Positions 15,932 to 25,341 are shown, counted from the stretch's first letter. The stretch is 64,000 nt of DNA from SZUA-430 sp034440355 (GCA_034440355.1 JAWXBY010000084.1:40520-104519), one strand, 5' to 3'. Translations and numbers: made by a program. The notes: generated by a model not told the origin, from the sequence alone.

Positions 15932-17806
15932 ATGATGGACGGCCGCGAAAGTGTTCGCTATCGCGCGTTCTCGCGCCGGACCGCGATCGTGTCGGCGGGG
16001 ACGCTCGGGCTGTTCACGCTGCTGACGGGGCGGATGTTTCAGCTTTCGGTGTTGCAGAACGATCAGTTCGCGATGCTGGCCGAGGACAACCGCATCAATT
16101 TGCAGTTGGTCGCGCCGCGGCGGGGGCGGCTTTACGACCGCGTCGGCGTCGAGCTTGCGAACACGGCGCAGAATTTCCGCGTGCTACTGGTGCCGGAGCA
16201 GACGAAGAATCCGCGCGCGGTGTTGGAACAGTTGGCGCAGCTTGTGCCGAATTTGTCGCCGCAACGCATTCAGCGCGTGCTGCGCGATATCGGGCGCGGC
16301 AAGAAGTTCAATCCGGTGCTCGTGGTCGAAGGGCTTTCGTGGGAGGATTTCGCGAAGGTCAACATCAACACGCCGGATCTCACCGGCATCGTGCCGGATG
16401 TCGGCGAGTTGCGGTCGTATCCTTATGGCGCCTGGCTTAGCCACGTGTTGGGTTATGTCGCGGGCGTCACCGACAAGGATATCGAGAAACAGCCTGAGCT
16501 GTTGTCGCTGCCCGGTTTTCGCATGGGGCGCTCAGGTGTCGAGAAAGCCGCGGATGATGCGCTGCGCGGGACGCCTGGCGCTTCGAACGTCGAGGTCAAT
16601 GCGCATGGGCGTGTGATCCGCGAGCTGTCGCGGCGCGAAGGGACGCCTGGGCAAGATGTCGTGCTGTCGCTCGACATGGAAGTTCAGAAGATCGCGCAGG
16701 AGAAACTTGCCGGGCAGAGCGGTTCGGTCGTCGTGATGGATGTGGAGACGGGCGAGATTATTTCCATCGTCTCGGCGCCGGGGTTCGATCCCAACGCCTT
16801 CACGGGGACGGTGTCGCCGACGATCTGGAAGCAGCTCAACGAAGACGAATTGAAACCGCTGCTCAACAAGGCGATCACCGGCATCTATCCGCCGGGGTCG
16901 ACGTATAAGCCGATTGTGGCGCTTGCCGCCTTGGCGTCGGGCGCGATGACGCCGCAAGCGCGCGTGCATTGTTCGGGCGCGCGGCAGCTGGGCAGCCACG
17001 TGTTCCACTGCTGGAAGCGCGGCGGGCACGGATCGATGGATATGCACTCTGCCATCAAGCAGTCGTGCGACAGCTATTTCTACGAATGCGCGCGGCGGAC
17101 GGGGATCGAGGCGATTGCGGCGATGTCGCGCAAGTTCGGTCTCGGCCAAGTCTATGGGCTTGAGATTCCGGGCGAGAAGAGCGGGTTGATGCCCGATCCG
17201 GAATGGAAGCTTCGCGCGCGCAAGGATAGCTGGCGGGACGGCGATACGTTCAACGTCGGCATCGGGCAGGGCGCCGTGCTGACGACGCCGCTGCAGCTGT
17301 GCGTGATGACGGCGCGGTTGGCGAACGGCGGCAAAGCGGTGATGCCGCATGTGATCCGTTCGTTCGGCGGCGTGGAGCGCGTGCTGCCGCCGCCGGAGGA
17401 CATGGGCCTCGATCCCGCGCATGTCGCGATCGTCCACAGCGGCATGGACGCCGTGACGAACCAGGGTGGCACCGGCGCACGCTCGCGCATCGACATCGAA
17501 GGCTTCGATATGGCGGGCAAGACCGGCACCGCGCAGGTGCGCCGCCTGACAGCCGAGCTGCGCGGGCGCAGCGCGGATTCGATTCCGTGGAAGTTCCGCG
17601 ATCACGCGCTCTTCATCGCTTTCGCGCCGGTGGACAAGCCGCGCTATGCGATTTCGGTGGTGGTCGAGCACGGCGGCGGCGGGTCGAAGACCGCGGCGCC
17701 GATCGCCAAGGACGTCATGACCCTCGTCGCGCAGCGTGATCCGGCGCGGCAAAAGCTGTTCGTGCCGCCGTCGCGCACCGTCGCGGTCGCGAACGAGAGG
17801 GTCTAG
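15932..17806 (+). CDS. mrdA: Penicillin-binding protein 2 (elongasome transpeptidase)
   Basis: 624 residues. A class B D,D-transpeptidase that cross-links peptidoglycan during elongation. The order is a cytoplasmic N-terminus, one TM helix (about residues 18-38), a pedestal domain with RGRLYDRVGVELA, and then the transpeptidase. The serine-x-x-lysine motif is STYK in YPPGSTYKPIV (about residue 322), the second motif is SCD in KQSCDSYFYE, and KTG is in AGKTGTAQVRR (about residue 530). AGGAG overlaps the mreD stop and precedes the ATG. It sits 6 bp before rodA, its SEDS partner. Confidence 0.96.
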   Translation: MMDGRESVRYRAFSRRTAIVSAGTLGLFTLLTGRMFQLSVLQNDQFAMLAEDNRINLQLVAPRRGRLYDRVGVELANTAQNFRVLLVPEQTKNPRAVLEQLAQLVPNLSPQRIQRVLRDIGRGKKFNPVLVVEGLSWEDFAKVNINTPDLTGIVPDVGELRSYPYGAWLSHVLGYVAGVTDKDIEKQPELLSLPGFRMGRSGVEKAADDALRGTPGASNVEVNAHGRVIRELSRREGTPGQDVVLSLDMEVQKIAQEKLAGQSGSVVVMDVETGEIISIVSAPGFDPNAFTGTVSPTIWKQLNEDELKPLLNKAITGIYPPGSTYKPIVALAALASGAMTPQARVHCSGARQLGSHVFHCWKRGGHGSMDMHSAIKQSCDSYFYECARRTGIEAIAAMSRKFGLGQVYGLEIPGEKSGLMPDPEWKLRARKDSWRDGDTFNVGIGQGAVLTTPLQLCVMTARLANGGKAVMPHVIRSFGGVERVLPPPEDMGLDPAHVAIVHSGMDAVTNQGGTGARSRIDIEGFDMAGKTGTAQVRRLTAELRGRSADSIPWKFRDHALFIAFAPVDKPRYAISVVVEHGGGGSKTAAPIAKDVMTLVAQRDPARQKLFVPPSRTVAVANERV

Positions 17807-17812
17807 AGGCGT

Positions 17813-18970
17813 ATGCCGCTCAACGAACATTTCGGACCGACCGGGCGCGAATTGCGCGTAATGGGCAAACTGCGCGCGATGAATTGGTTCCTGGTCGCGC
17901 TGATCACGGTGACGTCGTGCATCGGGTTCGTGCTGCTGTATTCGGTCGCCGGCGGCAGCTTCGATCCGTGGGCGGACCGGCAGATCGTGCGCTTCGGCAT
18001 CGGCATGCTGCTGCTGTTGGCGGTGGCACTGATCGACATCCGCATTTGGTTCCAGTTGGCGTATCCGATTTACGGCGTTTCGCTGCTACTCCTGGTCGCG
18101 GTCGAATTTTTCGGACGCATGGGCAAGGGCGCGGAACGTTGGATCGATATCGGGCCGCTGCAGTTGCAGCCGTCGGAGTTGATGAAGATCGCGCTCATCC
18201 TCGCGCTCGCGCGGTTCTTGCACGGCATCTTGGTGGAAGACGTGTCGCGGCCGACGCGGTTGTTCGGCGCACTTGTGTTGATAGCGCTGCCGGCGGCGCT
18301 GGTTTTGATGCAGCCCAATCTCGGGACGGCGACCATTCTGATCGCCGTCGGGGCTGGGCTTTTGTTTGTCTCCGGATTGAGTTGGAAGATCATCGTGCCC
18401 GTCGTCGTGCTTGCGGTCGCCGCGGTGCCGGTCGGGTGGGAGTTCGTGCTGAAGGACTATCAGAAGCAGCGCGTCTATACGTTCCTTGACCCGGATACCG
18501 ATCCGTTGGGCTCGGGCTACAACACGTTGCAGTCGAAGATCGCGCTGGGGTCCGGCGGCGTGTTCGGCAAAGGGTTCGGCGAGGGCACGCAGAGCCGGCT
18601 GAACTTCCTGCCGGAGAAGCAGACGGACTTTATTTTCACCGTGCTTGGCGAAGAGTTCGGGTTGTTTGGGCTCATGATCTTGATGGGGCTTTATCTCGCG
18701 ATCCTGACGCAAGGGGTGATGATCGCCCTTGATACCCGAAGTCAGTTCGGACGGCTCGTCGCGATGGGGGTTTGTCTCAACTTCCTGCTCTACATCCTCA
18801 TCAACACGTCGATGTCGATGGGGTTGATTCCGGTTGTGGGGATTCCGTTGCCGCTCGTTTCCTATGGCGGCACGGCGCTGATCACCGTGCTGCTGGGCTT
18901 CGGGCTTCTGCTCAGCGTGCAGATCCACCGCGGCGTCGACATCCCGCGGTCGGCGTCGAACCTGCTTTAG
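17813..18970 (+). CDS. rodA: RodA, SEDS peptidoglycan glycosyltransferase
   Basis: 385 residues with about ten membrane helices. Polymerises lipid II together with PBP2. SEDS landmarks: LIDIRIWFQLAYPIYG, GAERWIDIGPLQLQPSELMKIALIL, and the C-terminal VGIPLPLVSYGGTALITVLLGFGLLLS. The large extracytoplasmic loop contains DPLGSGYNTLQSKIALGSGG. Last gene of the wall operon. Its stop overlaps by 4 bp with that of the convergent lipoprotein gene. Confidence 0.96.
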   Translation: MPLNEHFGPTGRELRVMGKLRAMNWFLVALITVTSCIGFVLLYSVAGGSFDPWADRQIVRFGIGMLLLLAVALIDIRIWFQLAYPIYGVSLLLLVAVEFFGRMGKGAERWIDIGPLQLQPSELMKIALILALARFLHGILVEDVSRPTRLFGALVLIALPAALVLMQPNLGTATILIAVGAGLLFVSGLSWKIIVPVVVLAVAAVPVGWEFVLKDYQKQRVYTFLDPDTDPLGSGYNTLQSKIALGSGGVFGKGFGEGTQSRLNFLPEKQTDFIFTVLGEEFGLFGLMILMGLYLAILTQGVMIALDTRSQFGRLVAMGVCLNFLLYILINTSMSMGLIPVVGIPLPLVSYGGTALITVLLGFGLLLSVQIHRGVDIPRSASNLL

Positions 18971-19881
18971 GCCTGCGCCTTCTTGCGGCGGCGCCAGAGC
19001 CAACGCACCAGGAAGTAAACGCCCAAGAACACCGGGATCCAGGGGATGATCGCGACGATCAGGCCTAAGGCCGTCGCGGCGCTTGAGCCCATGATGCGCA
19101 GGGATTCTTGCCAGACGTCGCGCACGGGTTGGAAGGCGTCGCTGGCCGTCGATTGCGCCTCGAAGGAGATCGACAGGTTTTCCTTGGCGATGCGTTCGGC
19201 GAGGTCGCGGCGTTGGCCTTCGATCTGTTCGATCTCGCTTTGCGTGCGCGAGATTTCGCCCTCGATCTTGATCAGGTCGTCGGTCTTGGCGCCGCCGCGC
19301 TTCGACAGCTCCATCATACGGTCGCGGTAGTTCGACAGCTGCGCCAGACGCGCCTCGATGTCGCGGACCTGGTTGGTGACGTTCTGCGCGTTGGTGTTGC
19401 GGGCACGGACGACGACGTCGTCTTTGCTTTCGCCGGGTAGCAGCGCGAGCAGGCCTTCCTCGAACGGGGCCATGGCGTCGTGGGGCAGCGCGACGCTGAG
19501 GTTGGCGATCGGCAGCGGCGCGTCCGGTTCGCCGACCAGGCGGAACGAGGCGGCGGTGATCTTGCACTTCAGCGCGGGGTCGTTCTGACAGCGGTCGCGC
19601 GCGCGTTCGAAGCGCGCCTTGATGTGTTCGCTCGCCATCGAGACGGTGAGGTTGTGGTCATAGACGTAGGATTCGCCGGACTGCGGTTGCAGCTCGGCCG
19701 CAGGCGCGCCACCGGCGGTGCCGGCCGAAAACCTGGGGCGCACGATGCCGTCGACCATCGGCGGCTCAGCCGGCGCTTCGGCGGTCGCCACGTCCCTTTC
19801 CGCGTACTGGTTCATCGACGGTTGGTCACAGCCGCAGAGCACAAGTAGGGCTGGAATGATCAGGCTTGGCGTTCGCGACAT
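18967..19881 (-). CDS. DUF4349-type lipoprotein
   Basis: 304 residues. MSRTPSLIIPALLVLCGC is a lipoprotein signal with the lipobox cysteine at residue 18. The body has the DUF4349 pattern: a beta-rich N-terminal half, a coiled coil (roughly residues 195-240), a second beta segment, and a C-terminal membrane helix (LGLIVAIIPWIPVFLGVYFLVRW) with a basic end RRRKKAQA. Reading can be extended upstream on this strand to 20886, but that would cover the SDR gene antisense and omit the signal peptide. The start at 19881 is therefore chosen. Function unknown; an envelope location is likely. Confidence 0.8.
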   Translation of the reverse strand: MSRTPSLIIPALLVLCGCDQPSMNQYAERDVATAEAPAEPPMVDGIVRPRFSAGTAGGAPAAELQPQSGESYVYDHNLTVSMASEHIKARFERARDRCQNDPALKCKITAASFRLVGEPDAPLPIANLSVALPHDAMAPFEEGLLALLPGESKDDVVVRARNTNAQNVTNQVRDIEARLAQLSNYRDRMMELSKRGGAKTDDLIKIEGEISRTQSEIEQIEGQRRDLAERIAKENLSISFEAQSTASDAFQPVRDVWQESLRIMGSSAATALGLIVAIIPWIPVFLGVYFLVRWLWRRRKKAQA

Positions 19882-20010
19882 GAGGGCCTCGGGCGACGGT
19901 TCGGCTGCCACGGTGGCGGCCATTGTGGCCTGAAATGTGGCGGCGCTGGACTCCGTTCGAGCCTTAAGCAAACCTGCGACAACATGCACAACCGGAAGGG
20001 GCTCGCGGCC

Positions 20011-20787
20011 ATGAAGAACCTGTTCTCTCTCGAAGGGCGTACGGCATTGGTTACCGGGGGCTCGCGCGGGATCGGGAAGATGATCGCGGCGGGTTTCATC
20101 GCGCATGGCGCGAAGGTCTACATCTCCTCGCGCAAGGCCGAGGCGTGTGAGACGGCGGCGAAGGAATTGTCCGCGGGCGGGGGCACGTGCATTCCGCTGC
20201 CCGTCGACGTGTCGTCGGTCGCCGGGGCGAAGGCGCTCGCCGCTGCGTACGGCAAGCATGAGGCGAAGCTCGACATTCTCGTGAACAACGCGGGCGCGGC
20301 GTGGCTTGAGAAGTTCGACGCCTTTCCGGAGAAGGGCTGGGACAAGGTGATGGACCTCAACGTCAAGGCGCCGTTCTTTCTGACGCAAGCGCTGCACGGA
20401 CCGCTGCGCGAGGCGGCGCGTGCGGAGCGGCCGTCGAAGGTGATCAACATCGTTTCCATCGACGGCATCGCGGTCAATCCGCAGGAGACGTATTCCTACG
20501 CCGCGTCGAAGGCGGGGCTCATTCATCTGACCAAACGGATGTCGCTGACGTTGATCAACGACAACATCGTCGTCTCGGCGATCGCGCCGGGGGCGTTCGC
20601 GTCGGACATGAACGTCGACGCGCGCGACAAGGGCAGTGACGTCGCCAAGCGCATTCCGTCGAAGCGCATCGGCACGGATGAGGACATGGCGGGCGCCGCG
20701 ATCTACCTCGCCTCGCGCGCGGGCGACTACGTGGTGGGTGCCACGGTCGTGGTCGACGGCGGGGTGAGTTTGTCGCGGGTTCAGTAG
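20011..20787 (+). CDS. Short-chain dehydrogenase/reductase
   Basis: 258 residues. Classical SDR: the cofactor loop is TGGSRGIG, NNAG follows, the catalytic tyrosine-lysine is in YSYAASKAGLIHLTK, with a preceding IVSIDG serine. The C-terminal VVGATVVVDGGVSLS matches fatty-acid/3-oxoacyl reductase-like members. The start at 20011 has GGAAGGGG at good distance; a longer frame begins at 19984. The substrate is not predictable. Confidence 0.85.
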   Translation: MKNLFSLEGRTALVTGGSRGIGKMIAAGFIAHGAKVYISSRKAEACETAAKELSAGGGTCIPLPVDVSSVAGAKALAAAYGKHEAKLDILVNNAGAAWLEKFDAFPEKGWDKVMDLNVKAPFFLTQALHGPLREAARAERPSKVINIVSIDGIAVNPQETYSYAASKAGLIHLTKRMSLTLINDNIVVSAIAPGAFASDMNVDARDKGSDVAKRIPSKRIGTDEDMAGAAIYLASRAGDYVVGATVVVDGGVSLSRVQ

Positions 20788-20847
20788 GGCTTGCGGCCGA
20801 TTGGCCGGTCGCGCGCGGACTTCCTGGACAGGCGGGGATAGGGTTGC

Positions 20848-20853
20848 TATACG
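20848..20853 (+). promoter_or_regulatory. Possible -10 box for the tRNA gene
   Basis: TATACG lies about 60 bp before the mature tRNA-Lys 5' end in the short gap after the SDR. No convincing -35 box is visible at standard spacing. Offered only as a candidate. Confidence 0.25.
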
Positions 20854-20915
20854 CACGCCCTCTCCGCACCGGGCATGACCTCCCACCGCGCGAGGCCGCG
20901 CCTATCGGGCCGGAC

Positions 20916-20991
<76 letters not shown>

Positions 20992-21042
20992 TTTTCCACT
21001 CGCGGCGTTGGAGGGCGGTCCTGGACCGAAAGGGCGCCTGTC

Positions 21043-21378
21043 GTGACATTTCTTCTTATGCTGTTCGTGACCCGGCTCGTCGATCCGCTCGTTATCGCCG
21101 CGGGCATCGTGCCGTACTTCGGCATTCGCAACGCGCCTTGGCGATCCCTGGCGGGGGCCGCTGCGGCCGGCGTGTTCATGGGCGTCGTCTATGACTCTGC
21201 GGCCATGTTCACACCCCTCGCGTTTGCTTCATCTGTGTTGGCGACCGTTGTGGCTGCTTGTGTCTGGTGGTCGGGTTTGCACTTTGGACACATGATTGCG
21301 AAGGCCAGAGCCCGAAAGGCGCGCGAGGATTCGCGCCGGCCGCGTCTGGTGCGCGATGAGGATGACTGGCGGCGTTGA
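21043..21378 (+). CDS. Small membrane protein, unknown
   Basis: 111 residues from a GTG start with AAAGGG upstream. Hydrophobic stretches cover about residues 1-25, 33-50 and 57-80. A charged C-terminal tail rich in Arg/Lys/Asp (KARARKAREDSRRPRLVRDE) follows, presumably cytoplasmic. No family recognised. It lies 51 bp after the tRNA and converges with the Excalibur-domain gene. Confidence 0.6.
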   Translation: MTFLLMLFVTRLVDPLVIAAGIVPYFGIRNAPWRSLAGAAAAGVFMGVVYDSAAMFTPLAFASSVLATVVAACVWWSGLHFGHMIAKARARKAREDSRRPRLVRDEDDWRR

Positions 21379-21424
21379 ATGTGGGCGGGCCAAGTCTCTC
21401 GTCGTTGCTCGCAGGCCCCCGGAC

Positions 21425-21766
21425 TCAAGGCAGACGTTCGCAGGCGGTGCCGTCGTTGTCGCCGTCCAGGCGGTGGGGGTCGCCTTCGCTTTGTTCCATG
21501 AAGTCTTGTGCTTGCGATTGCGTGGCGAAGTCTCGGCAGTCTTGGTCGGCCACGCCGAACGGTATGTCGACGTCGCGTTCGATGTCGGGTGCGTCTGATG
21601 ACGTCCAGTGCTGGCGTTGTGCGGGCGGCGCTGGTTCGTCCATCATCGATGCGGCGATGATGTCGGGGCCGACGATGAGTGCGGCCGTCGCCACGATGAA
21701 CGTTACGACGCCGAGGCGCAGGTTGGTGTGCGATTGCTGCGGTTTAGATTCGGATCTGTCGTCCAT
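21425..21766 (-). CDS. Excalibur-domain membrane-anchored protein
   Basis: 113 residues from the ATG at 21766, chosen because GGAGG lies seven bases upstream; the frame also opens at 21859. One N-terminal anchor (LGVVTFIVATAALIVGPDII) is followed by an acidic linker and a C-terminal Excalibur calcium-binding motif, DLDxDxDGxxCE-like (RLDGDNDGTACERLP), with a second cysteine in DCRDFATQSQAQDF. Excalibur domains are extracellular; ligand and role here are unknown. Confidence 0.75.
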   Translation of the reverse strand: MDDRSESKPQQSHTNLRLGVVTFIVATAALIVGPDIIAASMMDEPAPPAQRQHWTSSDAPDIERDVDIPFGVADQDCRDFATQSQAQDFMEQSEGDPHRLDGDNDGTACERLP

Positions 21767-21982
21767 CGTCTGACCTCCGCCGGAGTCTCGATGGTGCGCG
21801 GATGGAGATGGTGCGCGGCTTAAGGCGAGTGCGTGGCGCGTTGCGTCATTGCGAGACATGACGAGAGGCGATCGCGGCAGGCTGCGGTGGTCGCGTGAAA
21901 TTCGGGGCTTCTTGTTCAGGCAGCGTTAGGGATGGCGAGAAGTCGCGGTGCGTGATCGAGGCATAAGCAAGCGCGGCGCGCC

Positions 21983-22318
21983 CTAATGCGTCGTGGCGCT
22001 GTCGCCGAAGGTTTGTTGATAGGCGATCGCTTCGGCTTCGTTTCGGCAGAGGAGGCCGCCGAAGCGGAGGGCGCGCGATTCACGCTTGCGGGCGAGAACC
22101 AGCATCATGACGCGTGCGCCTTTGATGAGTTGGAAGCCCATCCCGTTAGGCTTGTCCGTGTCCGGATAGAGCCCCAAGACGATATCGGTCGTCGCCAGGA
22201 TCTTGCTCAGCTCGCGATCGAAATCCACACCCGAAAGGCCGTCGAGCTGCGCGCTTGTCGCCTCTGCGATGGGCAGGAGCTTTGAGATCAGTTCGTCGAG
22301 TTCATAGCCGTTGCGCAT
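21983..22318 (-). CDS. Hypothetical protein, 111 aa
   Basis: Soluble, mixed alpha/beta composition (MRNGYELDELISKLLPIAEA at the start). No signal, membrane segment or motif recognised. It is preferred over the overlapping opposite-strand frame because that one is rich in Arg/His/Gln, as shadow frames are here. It is isolated between non-coding gaps of about 130-215 bp on both sides. Function unknown. Confidence 0.5.
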   Translation of the reverse strand: MRNGYELDELISKLLPIAEATSAQLDGLSGVDFDRELSKILATTDIVLGLYPDTDKPNGMGFQLIKGARVMMLVLARKRESRALRFGGLLCRNEAEAIAYQQTFGDSATTH

Positions 22319-22448
22319 CGCCCGTTTCGCACCAAAAGGGGACGCGCGAACGTCCCCATACGGGGCACTGCAAGCGTCATGCCCGCCCGCTGGCCGGCGC
22401 CTGTCATCGGTGCGGTCGGCGCCGCGGTGAGCCTCTAGTGCGCCTTCG

Positions 22449-23585
22449 TCACTCCGCGCGCGGCGTGGGGATCGTCAGGCTTAGGCGGCGGCGCGAACCG
22501 GCGGCGATCGGGCCGACTTGGAGCGTGTGCTCCTCGCTTGCGGGCGGGCCGAGTTCGGGACCGTTCGGTCCTTCGTAGCGATAGCGCAGCGTCAGGTCGC
22601 GCGCGGCATCCGCGACCGGCAGCGTGAAGCCGCCGCCGCGTATCTCGCCCCATTGTTTGCGTGCGATCGGCTGAGGTCCGGTGCGGTCGCCGAAACCGCT
22701 TTGTGGTTCGCCGTCCCACACTTCGAACGTGAGGTAATACCAAGGTTGTTCAGCGAACGCGCCCGAGAGATCGAACGTGAGATAGGCCGTGTCGGGATGC
22801 GCGGTCTCGTCGAGCGCGAAACTCAGCTTGTATTCGCCGCCGCCTGCGGGCGCGAGCACGACCTGCGTTTGCGCGGGGTAGCCGGCGTTGCCGTCGTTCG
22901 CGTCCTTCCACGCATTGCAGATGACGATCTTGAGCCTGGGGTCCTCGTCGAACTCCCATGTCTCGACCTTGCCGTCGCGCCCGCTCGTGCGCGCCATCGT
23001 GTCCGCCAGTGCAAGCGCGCCGTCCCATTGCATCACCGTGCCGCACAGCACGCGCGCACCCTCGAGCGGCGTGCCGTCCGCCTTGTCGGCGACCTCGACG
23101 TCGACCGTCCATTTCTCGACGGTGTCGAGCGCGCCGTCGCCGCCGGGCGGCCGGGGCACGACCATGGTCGCGGTCACAAGCGCCGCAGCCGTCAGCGCGG
23201 CGAGGAATTTCGCCCAGGCTTTGAGGTTCTTCCACGCGCCGGCGACAAGCGCGGCGACGAACAAGGCGTCGAACACCCACGCGGCCGGCGTGAACGCGAG
23301 CCAGTGCCACTCGAACACGATCAGGCCTGCGAGCAACGACCACACCGCCGCCGCCAGAAGCAGCGCCACGGGCGGCGTCACGCGTTCCGCGTTCGAACCC
23401 GCAAGCACGGCAAAGAAAACGGCGACGACGGCGGCGACGAGCAGCACCGCACCCGCCCACACCGACGCCTCGAACGCTATGCCCAAAGCGACAAGGCCCA
23501 AGACGCCGCCACCTAGGCCCAGCACGCCGCCCATCGTGATGTCGGGCCCCGGCTGCGGCACCTTCGGTGTGTGGATGTTTGCCAT
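22449..23585 (-). CDS. Membrane protein with C-terminal beta domain, unknown
   Basis: 378 residues from the ATG at 23585. Four to five hydrophobic helices occupy about residues 18-150. A soluble C-terminal half carries cysteines and a beta-sandwich-like composition (WTVDVEVADKADGTPLEGARV reads like a carboxypeptidase-regulatory-like repeat). The reading frame continues upstream to 23972, but that extension is Arg-rich and has no domain. No family recognised. Confidence 0.6.
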   Translation of the reverse strand: MANIHTPKVPQPGPDITMGGVLGLGGGVLGLVALGIAFEASVWAGAVLLVAAVVAVFFAVLAGSNAERVTPPVALLLAAAVWSLLAGLIVFEWHWLAFTPAAWVFDALFVAALVAGAWKNLKAWAKFLAALTAAALVTATMVVPRPPGGDGALDTVEKWTVDVEVADKADGTPLEGARVLCGTVMQWDGALALADTMARTSGRDGKVETWEFDEDPRLKIVICNAWKDANDGNAGYPAQTQVVLAPAGGGEYKLSFALDETAHPDTAYLTFDLSGAFAEQPWYYLTFEVWDGEPQSGFGDRTGPQPIARKQWGEIRGGGFTLPVADAARDLTLRYRYEGPNGPELGPPASEEHTLQVGPIAAGSRRRLSLTIPTPRAE

Positions 23586-24047
23586 CAGGCCAGGATGGCG
23601 CGAGTCGCAACGCCGGTCCACCCAGCGCCCGACGAGGTGCGTTGAGCGGGCGGAGTCAATCCTGCAGCACTTTTGAAATACGGGGACATGTTGAATAGTC
23701 CCACTGTATGGTCTGCCGATGATCGCCGCTTTTGATTGCAGCGCGTTGCGTTGTCGGAGGGGGTCGCTTTCGAGTGACTCTGGAGCCGTTCCTGATATGT
23801 TCGGGGGCAATTTTTCGCGCTCCGGCCGGGCGCGCTGCGACTTGATAATTTGAACGTGTTCGAAACCGCCGGCAGGTGCGGAAGCGGGCTTCCTGCCGCC
23901 CGCGGTGCGCAACTTTAACGTGTTGCGCGCGTTGCTGGCCGGTCTGGATTTCGCAGATTTGCGCGACCGCATGTGATGGCATATTTTCTGCGCGCGTCTG
24001 GGTTGTGCCGACGGCGCCGTATTCTTTGATCCGGTCTTGGCAAGATT
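23586..24047. other. Long intergenic stretch without a convincing gene
   Basis: About 460 bp lacking a frame with protein-like composition on either strand. It is locally less GC-rich, with T-rich patches (for example near 23815). It includes AATACGGGGACA at 23677-23688, within an imperfect GGGAC...GTCCC inverted repeat, and the motif recurs at 36270. No tRNA or known riboswitch shape was seen. A small RNA cannot be excluded. Confidence 0.4.
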
Positions 24048-24080
24048 AGGGCGCCGGGGTGAGCCGGCGCCCTGGGTTTT
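24048..24080. terminator. Strong GC hairpin, probable terminator
   Basis: AGGGCGCCGG (24048-24057) and CCGGCGCCCT (24064-24073) form a perfect 10-bp stem with a 6-nt loop, followed by GGGTTTT on the + strand. It lies 16 bp beyond the stop of the minus-strand lipoprotein gene, whose transcript it would also fold in. The T-tract is on the + side, so orientation is uncertain. Confidence 0.5.
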
Positions 24081-24089
24081 CGCTGAAGC

Positions 24090-24605
24090 TTAGTTCGGCG
24101 TGGCGGGGACGGCCGGCATTTGTTCGACGTCGGCTTTGGTCACGGCGGCGACCAGGATGTTGCGGTCCTTGAGATACGTGAACTTCGCCGCGTCGATCGA
24201 CACGCCGCGTTCGCCGACGTTGAGGAAGCCGCCGACTTCGACGATCACGGCCGTGGCCTTGCCGTCCGGACCGACGACGACGGAGCGGACTTCGCCCAGT
24301 GCTTCGCCGCCTGAGGTTTTGACCGCGGCGGTCGAGAGCGTGGTCGCGGGGCTGGGGACGTCTTTCGCGTTCAGGCCGGCGGCGATTTCTTCCTGCGTGA
24401 TCGTGGCCGCGGGGGCTGCGGCTTGTTCGACCTCGTTGCCCGCTTCAGCCGCGGTCTGTTCGGCGGTGGTGGGCGCGGGTTTGGCCGCCAAGTCGTCGGC
24501 CTGCGTTTGTTGCGATTCCGATTGCTTCTGTTCGCTCGGTCCGCACGCCGTGCAGAGCAGCAGGGCGGCGATGGCCGACGACGCGAGGAATGTCGTTTTC
24601 AGCAT
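24090..24605 (-). CDS. PRC-barrel-like lipoprotein
   Basis: 171 residues. The lipoprotein signal has lipobox LLLCTAC (Cys about residue 21). A Gln/Ala/Thr-rich spacer follows, then a C-terminal PRC-barrel-like domain: GGEALGEVRSVVVGPDGKATAVIVEVGGFLNVGERGV is the conserved core. Such proteins are common in Alphaproteobacteria and often stress-linked. Here it is downstream of the EcfG-like sigma gene on the same strand with a 124-bp gap. Exact role unknown. Confidence 0.75.
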   Translation of the reverse strand: MLKTTFLASSAIAALLLCTACGPSEQKQSESQQTQADDLAAKPAPTTAEQTAAEAGNEVEQAAAPAATITQEEIAAGLNAKDVPSPATTLSTAAVKTSGGEALGEVRSVVVGPDGKATAVIVEVGGFLNVGERGVSIDAAKFTYLKDRNILVAAVTKADVEQMPAVPATPN

Positions 24606-24729
24606 GGGTTTTGTCTTTCGATGACGGTCACTGTCGGATCTCGGCCCAATGCCGGCGACGGTGCGCGGGTCTAAAACGCGATAGGTTCCGTTGGGTTGCA
24701 TGGGTGCGGCAAAGCGGCAGATGCGGTGA

Positions 24730-25341
24730 TCAGCCGGTATGTTGCCGCTTTTGGCCCGACAGCGTTTCGATTTCGGTCATGATGCCTTCGTACGCGCCGG
24801 TCGCGCTTTCGCTCGACGCGGGAAGGCGGGTGCCGTCGGTCATCATCGCGGTCAACGTGTGGCGCGCGCGCGAGACGCGGCTTTTCATCGTGCCGACCGC
24901 GCAGGCGCAAATTGCGGCCGCTTCCTGGTAGCTGAAGCCGCCGGCGCCGACCAAGATCAGCGCCTCGCGCTGTTCGTCGGGGAGCGTGCTCATCGCGCGT
25001 TTCAAATCGGTCAGTTCGACGCCCGATTGTTGTGATGCGCCGGTGACCAGGCGCCGGTCCATCGCCTCTTCGTCCCAGCCGACCTGACGCCAGGTGCGGC
25101 GGTGCGCCGAGTAATAGGTGTTGCGCTGAATGGTGAAGAGCCAGGCCTTCATGTTCGTGCCGGCCGCGAACATGGCGCGGTTCTGCCACGCCGTTCTGAT
25201 CGCCTCCTGCGCCAGATCGTCGGCGCCGTCGCGATGACCGCACAACGTGCGGGCGAAGGCGCGCAAATAGGGCAGCAATTCAAGCAGCTTCGCGCGAAAC
25301 TCTTCGTCCGCGCCGGGCGGCGCTTTTACAGTCTCTGACAT
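24730..25341 (-). CDS. ECF sigma factor, EcfG-like (general stress)
   Basis: 203 residues. Region 2 is visible as AFARTLCGHRDGADDLAQEAIRTAWQN then NMKAWLFTIQRNTYYSAHRR, and region 4 as STLPDEQREALILVGAGGFSYQEAAAICACAVGTMKSRVSRAR. Both resemble EcfG/RpoE2-type sigma factors of the alphaproteobacterial general stress response. The C-terminal about 35 residues are an extra tail. A GGAACC-N16-GTT promoter precedes the gene, suggesting autoregulation. The usual partners NepR and PhyR are not in this window, which is unusual for EcfG loci. It could be a paralogue controlled from elsewhere. Confidence 0.85.
   Translation of the reverse strand: MSETVKAPPGADEEFRAKLLELLPYLRAFARTLCGHRDGADDLAQEAIRTAWQNRAMFAAGTNMKAWLFTIQRNTYYSAHRRTWRQVGWDEEAMDRRLVTGASQQSGVELTDLKRAMSTLPDEQREALILVGAGGFSYQEAAAICACAVGTMKSRVSRARHTLTAMMTDGTRLPASSESATGAYEGIMTEIETLSGQKRQHTG

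Noticed and set aside
19882..20886. Upstream extension of the DUF4349 lipoprotein frame
   Set aside because: It would cover the SDR gene antisense and bury the lipoprotein signal peptide inside the protein.
23586..23972. Upstream extension of the 22449-23585 protein
   Set aside because: Arg/Ser-rich, no domain, and the internal ATG gives a membrane-protein-like N-terminus.
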